From NCBI GenBank assembly GCA_965207585.1, contig CBDBMT010000003.1, forward strand, positions 558,001 to 622,000: 64,000 nt of DNA. Direction: 5' to 3'. Made by a program: the position numbers and the translations under genes. The stretch comes from Bin87 sp965207585 (lineage in GTDB: Bacteria > Chloroflexota > Dehalococcoidia > Lucifugimonadales > UBA3495). Positions 8,317-16,917 of this stretch are shown piece by piece (positions within the stretch are counted from its first letter, which is position 1; each line of letters opens with the position of its first letter). The notes under the pieces were generated by a model. The model did not search any database and was not told the DNA's origin. It worked only from the letters and a program-made list of their open reading frames with translations.

Positions 8317-8988
8317 CTACACGCCGGAGGCGGCTTCCTGCATGACCTCGGCTTCGGGAGCAAGTTCCGCAACGTCGCCGCCGGAGTTCTTGTGCCATAT
8401 TTCGAGAAGACCACGCAGTATCATGCTCAACATCCACTGGAACGCAGTGAATGCGAGCATGGTGAAGCCCACGGCTACGATCATCTGGAACATCCACAAC
8501 TCGGGCAGAAAGTTCCCGATGAGATAGGTGTTCGCCAGGGCCGGCTCGCACATGCCCTCGGCGTTGGTGCGGATGCACTTGGACTCGGCGACCTCTTCCC
8601 AGCTCTTGATGGCGGTGATGAGGCCGAAGAACCCCACGGACCCCAGCGCCATCCAGTCGGCCGCCGAGCGAACGTAGGGGTGGATCCGTGAAAAGAGGGG
8701 CAGCAGCACGTCAATGCGGACGTGGGAGCCGGTGCGCAGGGAGTAGGAAAACGCCCAGGTTCCGGCGAAAGCCAGGATGTAACCGCCCACCAGCTCCTGA
8801 TTGCCCAGGATGGGGCCGCCCAGCTTCCGCATTATCACCTGGTAGGTGATGTAGATGCCCAGAATGAGCAAAAGAGACCCGCAGACGTATCCGAAGATCC
8901 GGTAGACCCAGTCCAGGCCGCTGTCGATCTTGTGGATGAAACGGGTCAGAAAGACCGGCGTGGGCGTCGCCGCAGATGGTGTAGTCAA
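8317..8988 (-). CDS. dctQ: TRAP transporter small permease (DctQ)
   Basis: The 223-residue four-helix DctQ subunit partners with DctM. Hydrophobic helices occur near residues 30-50, 70-90, 105-125 and 165-190. The family signature NQELVGGYILAFAGTWAFSYSL followed by GSHVRIDVLL is present. An extra loop with two cysteines (SKCIRTNAEGMCEPALAN) precedes the last helix. The TTG start is supported by GGAGG six bases upstream; a longer in-frame extension has no homology. Confidence 0.88.
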   Translation of the reverse strand: MTTPSAATPTPVFLTRFIHKIDSGLDWVYRIFGYVCGSLLLILGIYITYQVIMRKLGGPILGNQELVGGYILAFAGTWAFSYSLRTGSHVRIDVLLPLFSRIHPYVRSAADWMALGSVGFFGLITAIKSWEEVAESKCIRTNAEGMCEPALANTYLIGNFLPELWMFQMIVAVGFTMLAFTAFQWMLSMILRGLLEIWHKNSGGDVAELAPEAEVMQEAASGV

Positions 8989-9213
8989 CTGGCGCCTCCG
9001 GTAAGCCGGGCAAGCGTGTTCATAATGCGCCGGCAGATCATCGAATGCTGAAGAAACAAAGGGGGAAAGGGGCAAAAATCCCCGCAGATGACACGCAAGA
9101 TGGGACTATATTGGCCGGTCTGATAAAAGTCAACCAGCGCGAAATTCGACGCGATCCGGTGGGTCTTTTATCAGGCCGGCCTGACGGCGGGAAGCCCGGA
9201 AACAAACTGCCCG

Positions 9214-11487
9214 CTACTGTATGTCCTCCGCTTGCCCGTCGGGGCCGACGCGGACACCGATGATGGGCGCGGCCTTCTCGTTGTAGATCTGCACGGCCTC
9301 GCTGTTGGGACCGCCCGTGCGCTCAACCCACTTGGGCAGCACGTTGTTGCGCCCGGCCTGGAACAAAGCGTCCTTCACTTCCTGGTTGAACTCGATGTAC
9401 TCCATGCCGCCCTCGGTGTTCTCGCTGATGCCCTCGTCGGTCCACACGGTCTCCACCCACTCGCGGGACGTGCGCTGGTGCCGCTCGCCCTCCTCCTTGA
9501 TGATGGCCTGGAGGTCCGGCGGAATGGAGTCCCACACGTCCTTGTTCATGGTGATCCACGTCACGCCGATGGCTACGATGGGGCCGACCAGGTAGTCGGT
9601 AACCTCGTACCAGCGCACGCCCGAGCCGCAGGTGCCGCAGGACACGGCGGCGTCCAGCACCCCGCGCTCCAGGGCGGTGTACACGTCGGCAAAGGCCATG
9701 AACTGCGGATCCGCGCCCATGCCGCCCAGCAGGTCGCTGAGCACCGTGCTGTGGCTCCGCGTCTTGAGACCCTCAAAGTCGGCCAGGGAGTTCAATGGGC
9801 GCGACGAGAAGTAGTAGTTGCTCTCGTAGTAGTTCTCCATCACCACGATGCCGTTGGACTGCTCCTCGATGATGCTGTGGATGTCCTCCCGTGTGGCGTC
9901 GATGACCGCGAAGTTGGTTTCAGGGTCCGGGTAGAGGCCCCACAGGTTGGCCATGTCGATGATCGGCAGGTCCCCGCCGATGTAGCCGGAGTAGATCTCG
10001 GCCAGCTCCATGGTGCGGTCCTCGATCAGCCGCAGCGAGTCGGGCCCGGCCAGGCCCAATTCGGGGAACGAGCTGATCTGGAAATCGACCTGCCCCTCGG
10101 TGCGGTCGTAGACGCGCTTGATGAAGCCGTCAATCCCGTGTTCCGCCTCAGTGGAGTAGATGAGGGTGCAGGGGTTGCCGGTGCGGTTAATGCACACCAG
10201 CTGGATGTCTATATCCTCCCCCTGGGAGACCAGCTCGGCCTTCTCCATGCTGCCTGCCATCATGGCGCCGTCGAGTTCCTTGGCGGAGCCGTCGGGATCG
10301 ATCGCGACGCCCAGGATGGGAGCAACCTTGTCGTTGTAGAGCCGCGCCGCATCGCTGTCGGGGCCACCGGTGCGCTCGACCCAGTTGGGGAGGATCACGT
10401 TCAAGGCCACTTCCCGCATCTTGGTCTGTACTTCGTCGCTGAAGGGCCGGTGAATCATGCCGGACTCCACGTTCGCCTCAACGCTGTACACGTTCCATTC
10501 TTCAATGAGGGTTTTGCGGGCGAGTTTTTCGTGTTCTTCGCCCACGTCCAGGATGATTTGCTGAATATCGGGAGGCAGTTGGCTCCACGAATCACTGCCC
10601 ATGGTGAAGTAGGCCACGGCGACGGAGCCGATGATGGGACCGTACAGGTAATCCGTGACCTCGTACCAGCGCTGGCTGTGCCCGGGTTCGCCGCCGGTAA
10701 CGCCGGCGTCGAGGACGCCGCGCTCGAGGGCAGTGTAAACGTCGGCAAAGGCCACAAACTGTCCTTCCGCGCCCAACCCGGCCAGCAGGTCGCCCAGGAT
10801 GGTGCTGTGCTGGCGGATCTGCTTGCCCTCAAACTGCGACAGCGAGTCCAACTCGTCCCGGCTGAAGATGAACTGGTTGGGATAGTAGTGGCGCATGATG
10901 GGCTGCCCGCCCGTGGTCTCCTTGAGCACCCGAACCAGATCCTCGTGGATCGCGTCGGATAGCTCCAGGTGCGCCTCCTCGCTGGGGGACAGGCCCCACA
11001 GGTTGCCGATGTCCAGCAGGGGCAGGTCACCGCCCACGTATCCGCTGTACACCTCCGCGACTTCCAGGGTGTTGTCCTCGACCAGCCGAAGGGTATCGCC
11101 GCCCGCGATTCCCAGTTCCGGGAAGGAGGATATGACGAACTGCACCGGGCCGTCGGTGCGCTTGGCCACCTCGGGAACGAAGAAGCTGTTGACCAGCTCG
11201 CACGCCGCCACGCTGCGGTTGATGCAGACCAGCTGGAACTCGAAGCTCTGGCCCTGGGTTTGCAGCTGGGTTCCGCTGCCATTGCCACCGGTGGCCGGCG
11301 CGGCCGCCATGGCCGTCGGTTCGGGGGCCGTACTGCCGCCGGTAGTTCCGGATCCGGTGGTCGATGCGGCGGGAGCTTCGCTGGCGCCGCCGCAGGCCAG
11401 CATGAGAGCTACCAGCGCCGATAACAGGAAGGGCAATAGAAACTTCGTCGCAACTGTCAGTGATCGGTGATTGATGGTGTCCTTCAT
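9214..11487 (-). CDS. TRAP binding lipoprotein with two fused DctP domains (second of two)
   Basis: The 757-residue protein captures TRAP substrate outside the membrane. It has a lipoprotein signal with Cys32 in MLACGG, an Ala/Ser/Thr-rich linker, then two DctP-type binding domains of about 320 residues each. Both domains open with LVCINR. Each carries ISSFPELG(I/L)AG and the FADVYTALERGVLDA helix. Domain 1 has GGEPGHSQRWYEVTDYL where domain 2 has CGTCGSGVRWYEVTDYL. AAGGAGG lies upstream of the ATG. It has its own promoter at 11555-11583. Confidence 0.88.
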   Translation of the reverse strand: MKDTINHRSLTVATKFLLPFLLSALVALMLACGGASEAPAASTTGSGTTGGSTAPEPTAMAAAPATGGNGSGTQLQTQGQSFEFQLVCINRSVAACELVNSFFVPEVAKRTDGPVQFVISSFPELGIAGGDTLRLVEDNTLEVAEVYSGYVGGDLPLLDIGNLWGLSPSEEAHLELSDAIHEDLVRVLKETTGGQPIMRHYYPNQFIFSRDELDSLSQFEGKQIRQHSTILGDLLAGLGAEGQFVAFADVYTALERGVLDAGVTGGEPGHSQRWYEVTDYLYGPIIGSVAVAYFTMGSDSWSQLPPDIQQIILDVGEEHEKLARKTLIEEWNVYSVEANVESGMIHRPFSDEVQTKMREVALNVILPNWVERTGGPDSDAARLYNDKVAPILGVAIDPDGSAKELDGAMMAGSMEKAELVSQGEDIDIQLVCINRTGNPCTLIYSTEAEHGIDGFIKRVYDRTEGQVDFQISSFPELGLAGPDSLRLIEDRTMELAEIYSGYIGGDLPIIDMANLWGLYPDPETNFAVIDATREDIHSIIEEQSNGIVVMENYYESNYYFSSRPLNSLADFEGLKTRSHSTVLSDLLGGMGADPQFMAFADVYTALERGVLDAAVSCGTCGSGVRWYEVTDYLVGPIVAIGVTWITMNKDVWDSIPPDLQAIIKEEGERHQRTSREWVETVWTDEGISENTEGGMEYIEFNQEVKDALFQAGRNNVLPKWVERTGGPNSEAVQIYNEKAAPIIGVRVGPDGQAEDIQ

Positions 11488-11554
11488 ATTCCCTCCTTGC
11501 CAAACCTTGCCGTTGCAAGCAGCGAACCACGCAATAATATGTTGACAGTTCGGC

Positions 11555-11583
11555 AGTGTATGTCAGCGAAAAAGTGCTGTCAA
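11555..11583 (-). promoter_or_regulatory. Promoter of the second dctP gene
   Basis: On the minus strand TTGACA (11578-11583) and TACACT (11555-11560) are separated by 17 bases, about 68 bases before the start codon. This separate promoter means the second binding protein can be made independently of the first. Confidence 0.6.
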
Positions 11584-11624
11584 AGCGCAATTTGCAATAA
11601 AAATCGGCCACGATTATCAGGGAC

Positions 11625-11788
11625 TCATGCGTACCGTCTTGCGTGGATTGTCAGAAACAGGATTTATGGGATTTTATGATTTAGCAGGATTGGGTCATTG
11701 CCATCAAGGAACGGTCCTAATCTTGATAATCCCTGAATCCTGAAAATCCTGCTTCTGACGTTTCACGCCGCAAACCGGTTACGCATGA
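11625..11788. repeat. Interspersed palindromic repeat, long form (copy b)
   Basis: This is a full long-form copy. The outer arms are TCATGCGTACC at the left and GTTACGCATGA at the right. The inner arms are TTGTCAGAAACAGGATTT and AAAATCCTGCTTCTGAC. It lies between the two dctP genes and could fold into a large hairpin in the transcript. Confidence 0.85.
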
Positions 11789-11848
11789 ATTAGCGGAGCG
11801 AGTGTGACACCCGCTCCGCTTGAAGGCGCTCGTCCGTCGTACCGTAGG

Positions 11849-14278
11849 CTATTCGGTTGACGACGCCGTGCCGTCGGGGTTGATCTTCACCTTGACGATG
11901 GGGGCCACGATGTCATTGAAAATGACCGCCGCTTCGGAGGTGGGACCACCGACGCGCTCGACCCAACCCGGAACAACGTTCTCGATGGCCGATTGTCGCT
12001 GAGCGGCCTTCATCTCCGGCGTGAACTGCACTTCCTGCATACCCTGCTCCACGTTCTGCGCAATGGCGTTGGGCGCAAAGTGCTCGAAGAGGAGCTGACG
12101 GTTCAGGTAAGCGTGACGGGCGCCTTCTTCCAGGACGATGTTCTGCAAGTCCTGGGGCATCTGGTTCCAGCGGTCGGCGTTGACGGCGAACCAGCTGTGG
12201 CCCACCGACACGATGGGGCCGACCAGGTAGTCGGACACCTCGTACCAGCGCAGGCCGTGTCCGCAGGAACCGCAGGAGATGGCGCCGTCAATGACGCCGC
12301 GCTCCAGGGCGGTGTACACGTCGGCGAAGGCGATGAACTGCGGGTCCGCGCCCATGCCGGAAAGCAGGTCGCTGAGCACGGTGCTGTGGCTGCGCACCTT
12401 GAGGCCCTGCAAGTCCTCCAGGCCGTCAACCTGGGGCTTGGCGAAGATGTAGTTGTGGGCCGTCATCATGTACGCGATCTGGATGCCGCCGTTCTCAGCG
12501 GTGACCTCGGCCATCTTGGGCTGGATGGCGTCAATGACGTCCAGCTGGTCCTGCTGGGTGGCGAAGAGGCCCCAGAGGTTGCTCATGTCCATGATGGGGA
12601 AGTCGCCGCCGACGTAACCGGAGTAGATCTGGGCGGAGTCCAGCGTGCCGTCCTCAATGAGGCGCAGGGAGTCAGGGCCGGCGATGCCGAGCTCGGGGAA
12701 GGACGAGATTTCGAAATTGACCTGGCCGTTGGTGCGACGCTTGACCCGCTCCACGAAGCCGATGTCCTCGGTCTCGGAGTAGTTGCCGATGGCGAGGCCG
12801 CAGTCCACCAGGGTGCGGTTGATGCAGGCCATCTGGAACTCGAAGCTCTCCCCGGAGGAGGTCAGCGGGGTCAGGTTGAAGTTGATCCCGCTCTCCACGC
12901 CGCAGGACCATCCCGCCGGGCTGCCGCCGCCATGGGCGTCGGGTACGCTGGCGCCGGTTTCGCCGTCGCACTGCGTGGAGGCCATGGCTTCCTTCTCGCC
13001 GGTGGGCGAGTCGACGATGCTGATGCACACTTCGCCGACGCTGCGGTCGCTGCCGCAATCGATGCCGCCGGACATCGCCGGCATCATGGCCTCGGTCTCG
13101 CTGGCCGTGCCGTCGGGGTTGATGACCACGCCGACGATGGGGCCGACCTTGTCGTTGAAGATCTGCACACCCTCGGAGCTGGGCCCGCCGGCGCGTTCCA
13201 CCCAGTTGGGAATGATGAGGTCCAGGGCGGTCTCGCGCATCCTCGCCTTCACGTCATCCGGGAAGTCGGAGTATTCCATTCCCCCTTCGACGTTGAGGCT
13301 GATGCCGGCCGGATCCCAGTCCGCCTTGAGCAGGCTCAGGTTTTCGGCCTCGTACTCCTTGCCGACCTCTTTAAGGATGGCCTGGTTTGCCGCGCTGAGC
13401 GCGCCCCACTTCTCGCTGTTGACGGTGACGTAGGTCACGCCGATGGAGCCGACGATGGGGCCGTAGAGGTAGTCGGTAACCTCGTACCAGCGCTGTCCGT
13501 AGCCCGGGGTGCCGCCGGTGATGCCAGCGTCGAGGACGCCGCGCTCGAGGGCGGTGTACACGTCGGCGAAGGCCACGAACTGACCCTCGGCGCCCAGACC
13601 GGAGAGCAGATCGCCCAGGATGGTGCTGTGTTGGCGGATGTTCTTATCCTTGTAGGATGCCAGGTTGGGCAGCGGCTCGCGGCTGAAGACGTACTGGTTG
13701 GGATAGTAGGCCCGGAAGACGGGCTCGCCACCGGTGGAGTCCCGGAGGATGCGGATCATGTCATCCTCGATGGCGTCGGTGAGGGCCAGGTGGGAGTCGT
13801 TGCTGGGCGAGAGGCCCCAGAGGTTGCCGACGTCGATGATGGGAAGGTCGCCGCCCACGTAGCCGGAGTAGATCTCGGCGAACTCCAGGGTCTGGTCGTT
13901 GACCAGCCGGATGGTGTCGGGGCCGGCGAGGCCGAGTTCAGGGTAGGACGAGATTTCGATGGTGACCTCGCCGTTGGTGCGCTCGCTGACGTTGGGGGCA
14001 TAGAAATCGCGGATCAGCTCGCAGGGGCGCAGGGTGCGGTTGATGCACACCACCTGCAGGGTGATCGCTTCCTGAGTAGCTGCGGCCGGAGCGGCGGGCG
14101 CCGCGGTGGTTGGTTGCTCGCCGCCGGCTGGAGCCGCGGCGGGAGCGGCCGGCTCCGGCGTCCCGCCTCCGCAGGCGGCAACCACTGTCATCAGCAGGGC
14201 TACGGTCGCCGCGGCGAAGATCGCTCGCCAGGGCAGGGAAGCGGCGGTAAACCGACGCAATCTGCGTGAACTGTGCAT
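11849..14278 (-). CDS. TRAP binding lipoprotein with two fused DctP domains (first of two)
   Basis: The 809-residue product is the distal paralogue of the next gene in the cluster. It has a lipoprotein signal with Cys36 (VVAACGGG). DctP domain A starts near residue 75 (QVVCINRT). A Cys-containing linker of about 75 residues follows, then domain B near residue 465 (FQMACINRT). Domain A has GGTPGYGQRWYEVTDYL, and domain B has CGSCGHGLRWYEVSDYL. The ATG at MHSSRR was chosen because GGGAG lies upstream and the lipoprotein signal begins there. Confidence 0.88.
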   Translation of the reverse strand: MHSSRRLRRFTAASLPWRAIFAAATVALLMTVVAACGGGTPEPAAPAAAPAGGEQPTTAAPAAPAAATQEAITLQVVCINRTLRPCELIRDFYAPNVSERTNGEVTIEISSYPELGLAGPDTIRLVNDQTLEFAEIYSGYVGGDLPIIDVGNLWGLSPSNDSHLALTDAIEDDMIRILRDSTGGEPVFRAYYPNQYVFSREPLPNLASYKDKNIRQHSTILGDLLSGLGAEGQFVAFADVYTALERGVLDAGITGGTPGYGQRWYEVTDYLYGPIVGSIGVTYVTVNSEKWGALSAANQAILKEVGKEYEAENLSLLKADWDPAGISLNVEGGMEYSDFPDDVKARMRETALDLIIPNWVERAGGPSSEGVQIFNDKVGPIVGVVINPDGTASETEAMMPAMSGGIDCGSDRSVGEVCISIVDSPTGEKEAMASTQCDGETGASVPDAHGGGSPAGWSCGVESGINFNLTPLTSSGESFEFQMACINRTLVDCGLAIGNYSETEDIGFVERVKRRTNGQVNFEISSFPELGIAGPDSLRLIEDGTLDSAQIYSGYVGGDFPIMDMSNLWGLFATQQDQLDVIDAIQPKMAEVTAENGGIQIAYMMTAHNYIFAKPQVDGLEDLQGLKVRSHSTVLSDLLSGMGADPQFIAFADVYTALERGVIDGAISCGSCGHGLRWYEVSDYLVGPIVSVGHSWFAVNADRWNQMPQDLQNIVLEEGARHAYLNRQLLFEHFAPNAIAQNVEQGMQEVQFTPEMKAAQRQSAIENVVPGWVERVGGPTSEAAVIFNDIVAPIVKVKINPDGTASSTE

Positions 14279-14364
14279 AGAATCTCCCTCATATTTGCGA
14301 TTTGCGCAGCCGGCAGCAGTACGGTATGGGCCGGCGCCGGCCACGCCTCACAGTTTGCCGCAAC

Positions 14365-14393
14365 AAACTACCAGCAGGCCGGCACAGTGTCAA
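14365..14393 (-). promoter_or_regulatory. TRAP operon promoter
   Basis: On the minus strand TTGACA (14388-14393), a 17-base spacer and TAGTTT (14365-14370) lie about 87 bases before the first dctP gene. The -35 box is perfect. No operator is recognised. Confidence 0.5.
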
Positions 14394-14487
14394 CGATGGG
14401 GATGGGCTCACAGCAGCGTTCCGTTTCAGGTGGTTGCATCGCGAGGCTGGACAGGATAGACGGGATGGGACTGATTGCCGGGGGAAC

Positions 14488-14596
14488 GTCAGAATCAGGA
14501 TTTGCCGGATTCTGTGATTGTGAAGGATTGGGAGACCTCCATCACCGAACGGTTCCAAACCGGATAATCCCCAAATCTTGAAAATCCTTTTTCTGA
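14488..14596. repeat. Interspersed palindromic repeat, left part (copy c), split by an IS
   Basis: The left arm GTCAGAATCAGGATTTGCCG and part of the right arm (CTTGAAAATCCTTTTTCTGA) are here. The remainder of the right arm resumes at 15512 on the other side of the insertion sequence. TCTGA is duplicated at the junction. The copy therefore predates the insertion. Confidence 0.85.
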
Positions 14597-15511
14597 ACCA
14601 TTGGTGCTAGTTAGTGTCAGAGGGTGAAGTGTGCAATGGAGCGATGGATGTGTCCCTTGGCGTCGGGGTCCAGTCCATTCCAGTTCACCAGGATGTTGAA
14701 GGCGACCATCAGGTAACTCAAGTGCGCTTCAAATCCGCGCCAGGTGATGTGTCGCATCCGCTTGCTGTTCCAGGCATTAGTCATCATGGAGAAGGTGGTT
14801 TCCACGATCATCCGCACGTTCCACTGGCCGCGCTTGCAGATTTTCACGTTGTCCGGGTCTCCTTTGGCCCGGTGAAAGCCGGTGTCGGCCAGGATGATCA
14901 TCCGATCGTCGTAGTTGGCCAGCAGGGGCAGGAACCGCTGGTCGTGGACGTTGGCGGTATTGCAGTCCCAAGCTACGATCCGGCCCCACTGGTTGAGCAC
15001 GATGCAGAGTTTGCCGCCCAGGATCCAGCGGTGATTGGATTTGCCCTTCCGGCCCACCTGGTGGATATCCCGGCCCGAACGCACCGGATGGCCCAATTCC
15101 ACGCCGTAGCTGTCGGCCACGCCCAGCACGGTGGGTTCAGCCAGGAAGCGGCCGACCCAGCAGGATTGAGTTTCCAGCCGGCGGTTGAGCCGGGAGCGTT
15201 CGGGCAGTTGGGGGAAAAGGTCGCCATAGTTGTCCTGGAGCCAATGGTAGAAGGCGCGTTGACCGACGTTCTTCATGGCACCGACGTTCTTCATGGCCTG
15301 GAGCACGCCGATGGTGATGAGTTCGCCCAGTGAGAGCACGGCTTGGGGATGCTGGGGCGCGTCATCGGGCAGGGCGTCGTCTATCGTGCAGTAGAGTTCG
15401 GTGATAAAATCGGCGATGTTCACGAGGTCCCTCTTGCTGAGAGTGTGTCAACCCACAGCATAACGGGACTTCGTGGCACTTTCAAAATTCACTCAAACTA
15501 GCACCAATGGT
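14597..15511 (-). mobile_element. 915-bp insertion sequence, possibly IS982/IS5-like
   Basis: The element has perfect 16-bp terminal inverted repeats: ACCATTGGTGCTAGTT at 14597-14612, and its complement at 15496-15511. It is flanked by a 5-bp direct duplication TCTGA (14592-14596 and 15512-15516). It contains one DDE transposase gene. It interrupts a palindromic repeat copy, which fixes its ends independently. Confidence 0.92.
14617..15423 (-). CDS. DDE transposase of the 915-bp IS
   Basis: The 268-residue transposase has an N-terminal helical region with PERSRLNRRLETQ, followed by a DDE core: ADSYGVELG, VAWDCNTANVHD, ILADTGFH and RMIVETTFSMM. The RSRxNRR segment and IETxFS ending resemble IS982, but an IS5-like assignment is possible. 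A perfect 18-bp tandem duplication at 15262-15297 inserts six extra residues, giving AMKNVGAMKNVG near residue 45. The stop lies 5 bases from the left inverted repeat. Confidence 0.85.
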   Translation of the reverse strand: MNIADFITELYCTIDDALPDDAPQHPQAVLSLGELITIGVLQAMKNVGAMKNVGQRAFYHWLQDNYGDLFPQLPERSRLNRRLETQSCWVGRFLAEPTVLGVADSYGVELGHPVRSGRDIHQVGRKGKSNHRWILGGKLCIVLNQWGRIVAWDCNTANVHDQRFLPLLANYDDRMIILADTGFHRAKGDPDNVKICKRGQWNVRMIVETTFSMMTNAWNSKRMRHITWRGFEAHLSYLMVAFNILVNWNGLDPDAKGHIHRSIAHFTL

Positions 15512-15754
15512 TCTGACGTTCCCATGCCGCAAGCTGGGTACGCATGAGGGCGATGGGTGACTTGCAAAACGGGTTGACAAACCCGAAAATGCCAAGCAGA
15601 CAGGTGAAGAATGATGGTTATGGCAGACAGTGAACGACGGCTTTGGCGATGGTTTCGCTGGAGAGGGGTTGTACCGGACGCTGCTTGTAGGCAGTATGCG
15701 AGAACCAAGCAACACCAACAGCGCAGACAACCCCCCTGCGAACGGGAGCTTAAA
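15424..15754. other. IS right end, repeat remainder and upstream region of a small membrane gene
   Basis: This 331-base stretch holds the right inverted repeat of the IS and its target duplication (15512-15516). It also holds the last part of palindromic repeat copy c, ending in GGTACGCATGA near 15548. The rest, up to the next start codon, shows no recognisable gene. Confidence 0.6.
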
Positions 15755-16273
15755 ATGGGCAGTAGCACAATCACCAGCCAAATCATCGCCGGCGTCATCA
15801 CCGGCGTTATTGCTGGCGTATCCGCAGGCTTGATCCTATCCGCCTTATTTTATGTTCAGCAGCGCATCAACCGCAGTATAGAAAGGCGGGATCAAATCAC
15901 GTACATCAGGCAGATAGTAGAGAAATTCCAAAAGGATGTACTAGCCGCGCAATGGCTCGCGGAATCTGATGACCCATTATTGGCCAATACACCAGATATT
16001 GTAAGTCAGGGGCGACTGGCAATCCTTGCTCATACGTATGGCGAAATCGTCAAAACGCTGGAGGGCAGAGCAAGCACCCTATCTTTCGACGAAAAGGAGC
16101 AAGTGCTTGACGCATTCTCCATATATAGAATCGTACTTGAGAAGCCCTTTGGTGAACGGCGTCTTCTGTTGAGAGAAGCCCATTACCACGATATGTTCGA
16201 TAAACTCGAGGCAATTGAATGGCTCAAAGTGGAGAAAGTTGACCGAACCCCTATTGGGCCAAGACCACCCTAA
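15755..16273 (+). CDS. Single-span membrane protein of unknown function
   Basis: The 172-residue product has one membrane helix at about residues 8-30 (IIAGVITGVIAGVSAGLILS) and a charged, helical cytoplasmic part (about residues 40-172). No known domain is recognised. The ATG at 15755 was chosen because GGGAG lies seven bases upstream and it directly precedes the membrane helix; a longer in-frame extension is Arg-rich and not convincing. GC content is lower than in flanking metabolic genes, consistent with accessory DNA. Confidence 0.6.
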   Translation: MGSSTITSQIIAGVITGVIAGVSAGLILSALFYVQQRINRSIERRDQITYIRQIVEKFQKDVLAAQWLAESDDPLLANTPDIVSQGRLAILAHTYGEIVKTLEGRASTLSFDEKEQVLDAFSIYRIVLEKPFGERRLLLREAHYHDMFDKLEAIEWLKVEKVDRTPIGPRPP

Positions 16274-16758
16274 AATAGATCGGATTCAAACGTGGCTTGT
16301 CTGCCTCGCTGCCGGAGCCATCGGCCTGGCGTGGCGTGAATTGGAGACTCGTATCGAGCAGGAATCTGTCGGTGGGTTCGCCTGAAGTGGCGAAAGGGGC
16401 CGGCTTTTTGGTCGTGCGTAGGGGTGAGTAGGCTCCCGTCCCTACGTTCTAAGCGTGCGCCGCAGTTTTGCAAGTTAAGCCGATTCCCTATTCAAAACAG
16501 GGGCGTTTCGGCAAATCGGGAGTTTTGCAAACGTCTCGCGATGGGTACTGCGTCACTTTGAATTTTAACCCCTAACCCCCAATCCTAATCCCCAACCCCA
16601 GGCCAACCCACCAGCCAGCCCTAAACCCCTTAATACAACTCTACCAGCTCAGCCTACCCATTCCGCCAAACCTGTGCTAGTCTCCCCCTTGCCAGCCCCT
16701 ACCCTACCGGCCGGCCAGATCACAATTCTAATCATTCAAATTTATAAAGGTGAAAATT
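16274..16758. other. Left boundary of element 1 and its subterminal region
   Basis: The first 260 bases hold no recognisable gene. The 8-bp target copy TCGCGATG (16536-16543) is followed by the 19-bp terminal repeat (16544-16562). Then comes a C-rich tract of repeated ACCCCTAA/CCAATCC-like words (16563-16660), and a segment that recurs inverted at 21117-21177. Confidence 0.7.
16668..16721 (+). repeat. Element 1 subterminal inverted repeat, left copy
   Basis: AAACCTGTGCTAGTCTCCCC, followed by a CTTGCCAGCCC- and CGGCCGGCCA-containing stretch, recurs in inverted orientation at 21131-21177 with only a few differences. It sits directly upstream of the left copy of the small duplicated gene. It may be a transposase-binding or promoter region. 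Confidence 0.75.
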
Positions 16759-16917
16759 ATGCCCACGGGTCCAAACGGCGAAAAGAGACCGGCCAACACG
16801 ATAGAAGCCGCTATCATGGTGGCTCGGATAGCGGTGGGAGATATCGAGGAAGACTACGGTGAAAAGCCGGAACCCAAGCCCAAGCAAAATAAAAAGGAAA
16901 AGAAAGATGACCACTGA
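16759..16917 (+). CDS. Small conserved protein, left copy of inverted pair
   Basis: The 52-residue product begins MPTGPNGEKRPANTIEAAIM and continues VARIAVGDIEEDY, then a Lys-rich tail. AAAGG lies 9 bases upstream. Short proteins starting with PxGPxGEKRPA are, to my recollection, seen beside transposons in other bacteria, but their role is unknown. The gene overlaps the next start codon by 11 bases, implying coupled translation. A near-identical copy is at 20373-20534 on the opposite strand. Confidence 0.7.
   Translation: MPTGPNGEKRPANTIEAAIMVARIAVGDIEEDYGEKPEPKPKQNKKEKKDDH

Larger units (their letters stand above)
11488..11848. other. Intergenic region between the two dctP genes
   Basis: This 361-base gap holds the promoter of the downstream dctP gene (11555-11583) and a long-form palindromic repeat (11625-11788). 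No reading frame with coding character is present. Confidence 0.6.
14279..14616. other. Upstream region of the TRAP operon and left end of the IS
   Basis: This stretch holds the TRAP promoter (14365-14393), the left portion of a palindromic repeat (14488-14596) and the left inverted repeat of the insertion sequence (14597-14612). No coding sequence is seen. Confidence 0.6.

Noticed and set aside
6851..8527. A 558-codon plus-strand frame opposite the TRAP permease
   Set aside because: Its Asp/Glu/His/Gln-rich composition is typical of the antisense reading of membrane genes, and there is no ribosome-binding site.
11993..14269. A 758-codon plus-strand frame opposite the first dctP gene
   Set aside because: It is antisense to a well-supported lipoprotein gene, and composition is Val/Gly/Asp/His-rich with no homology.
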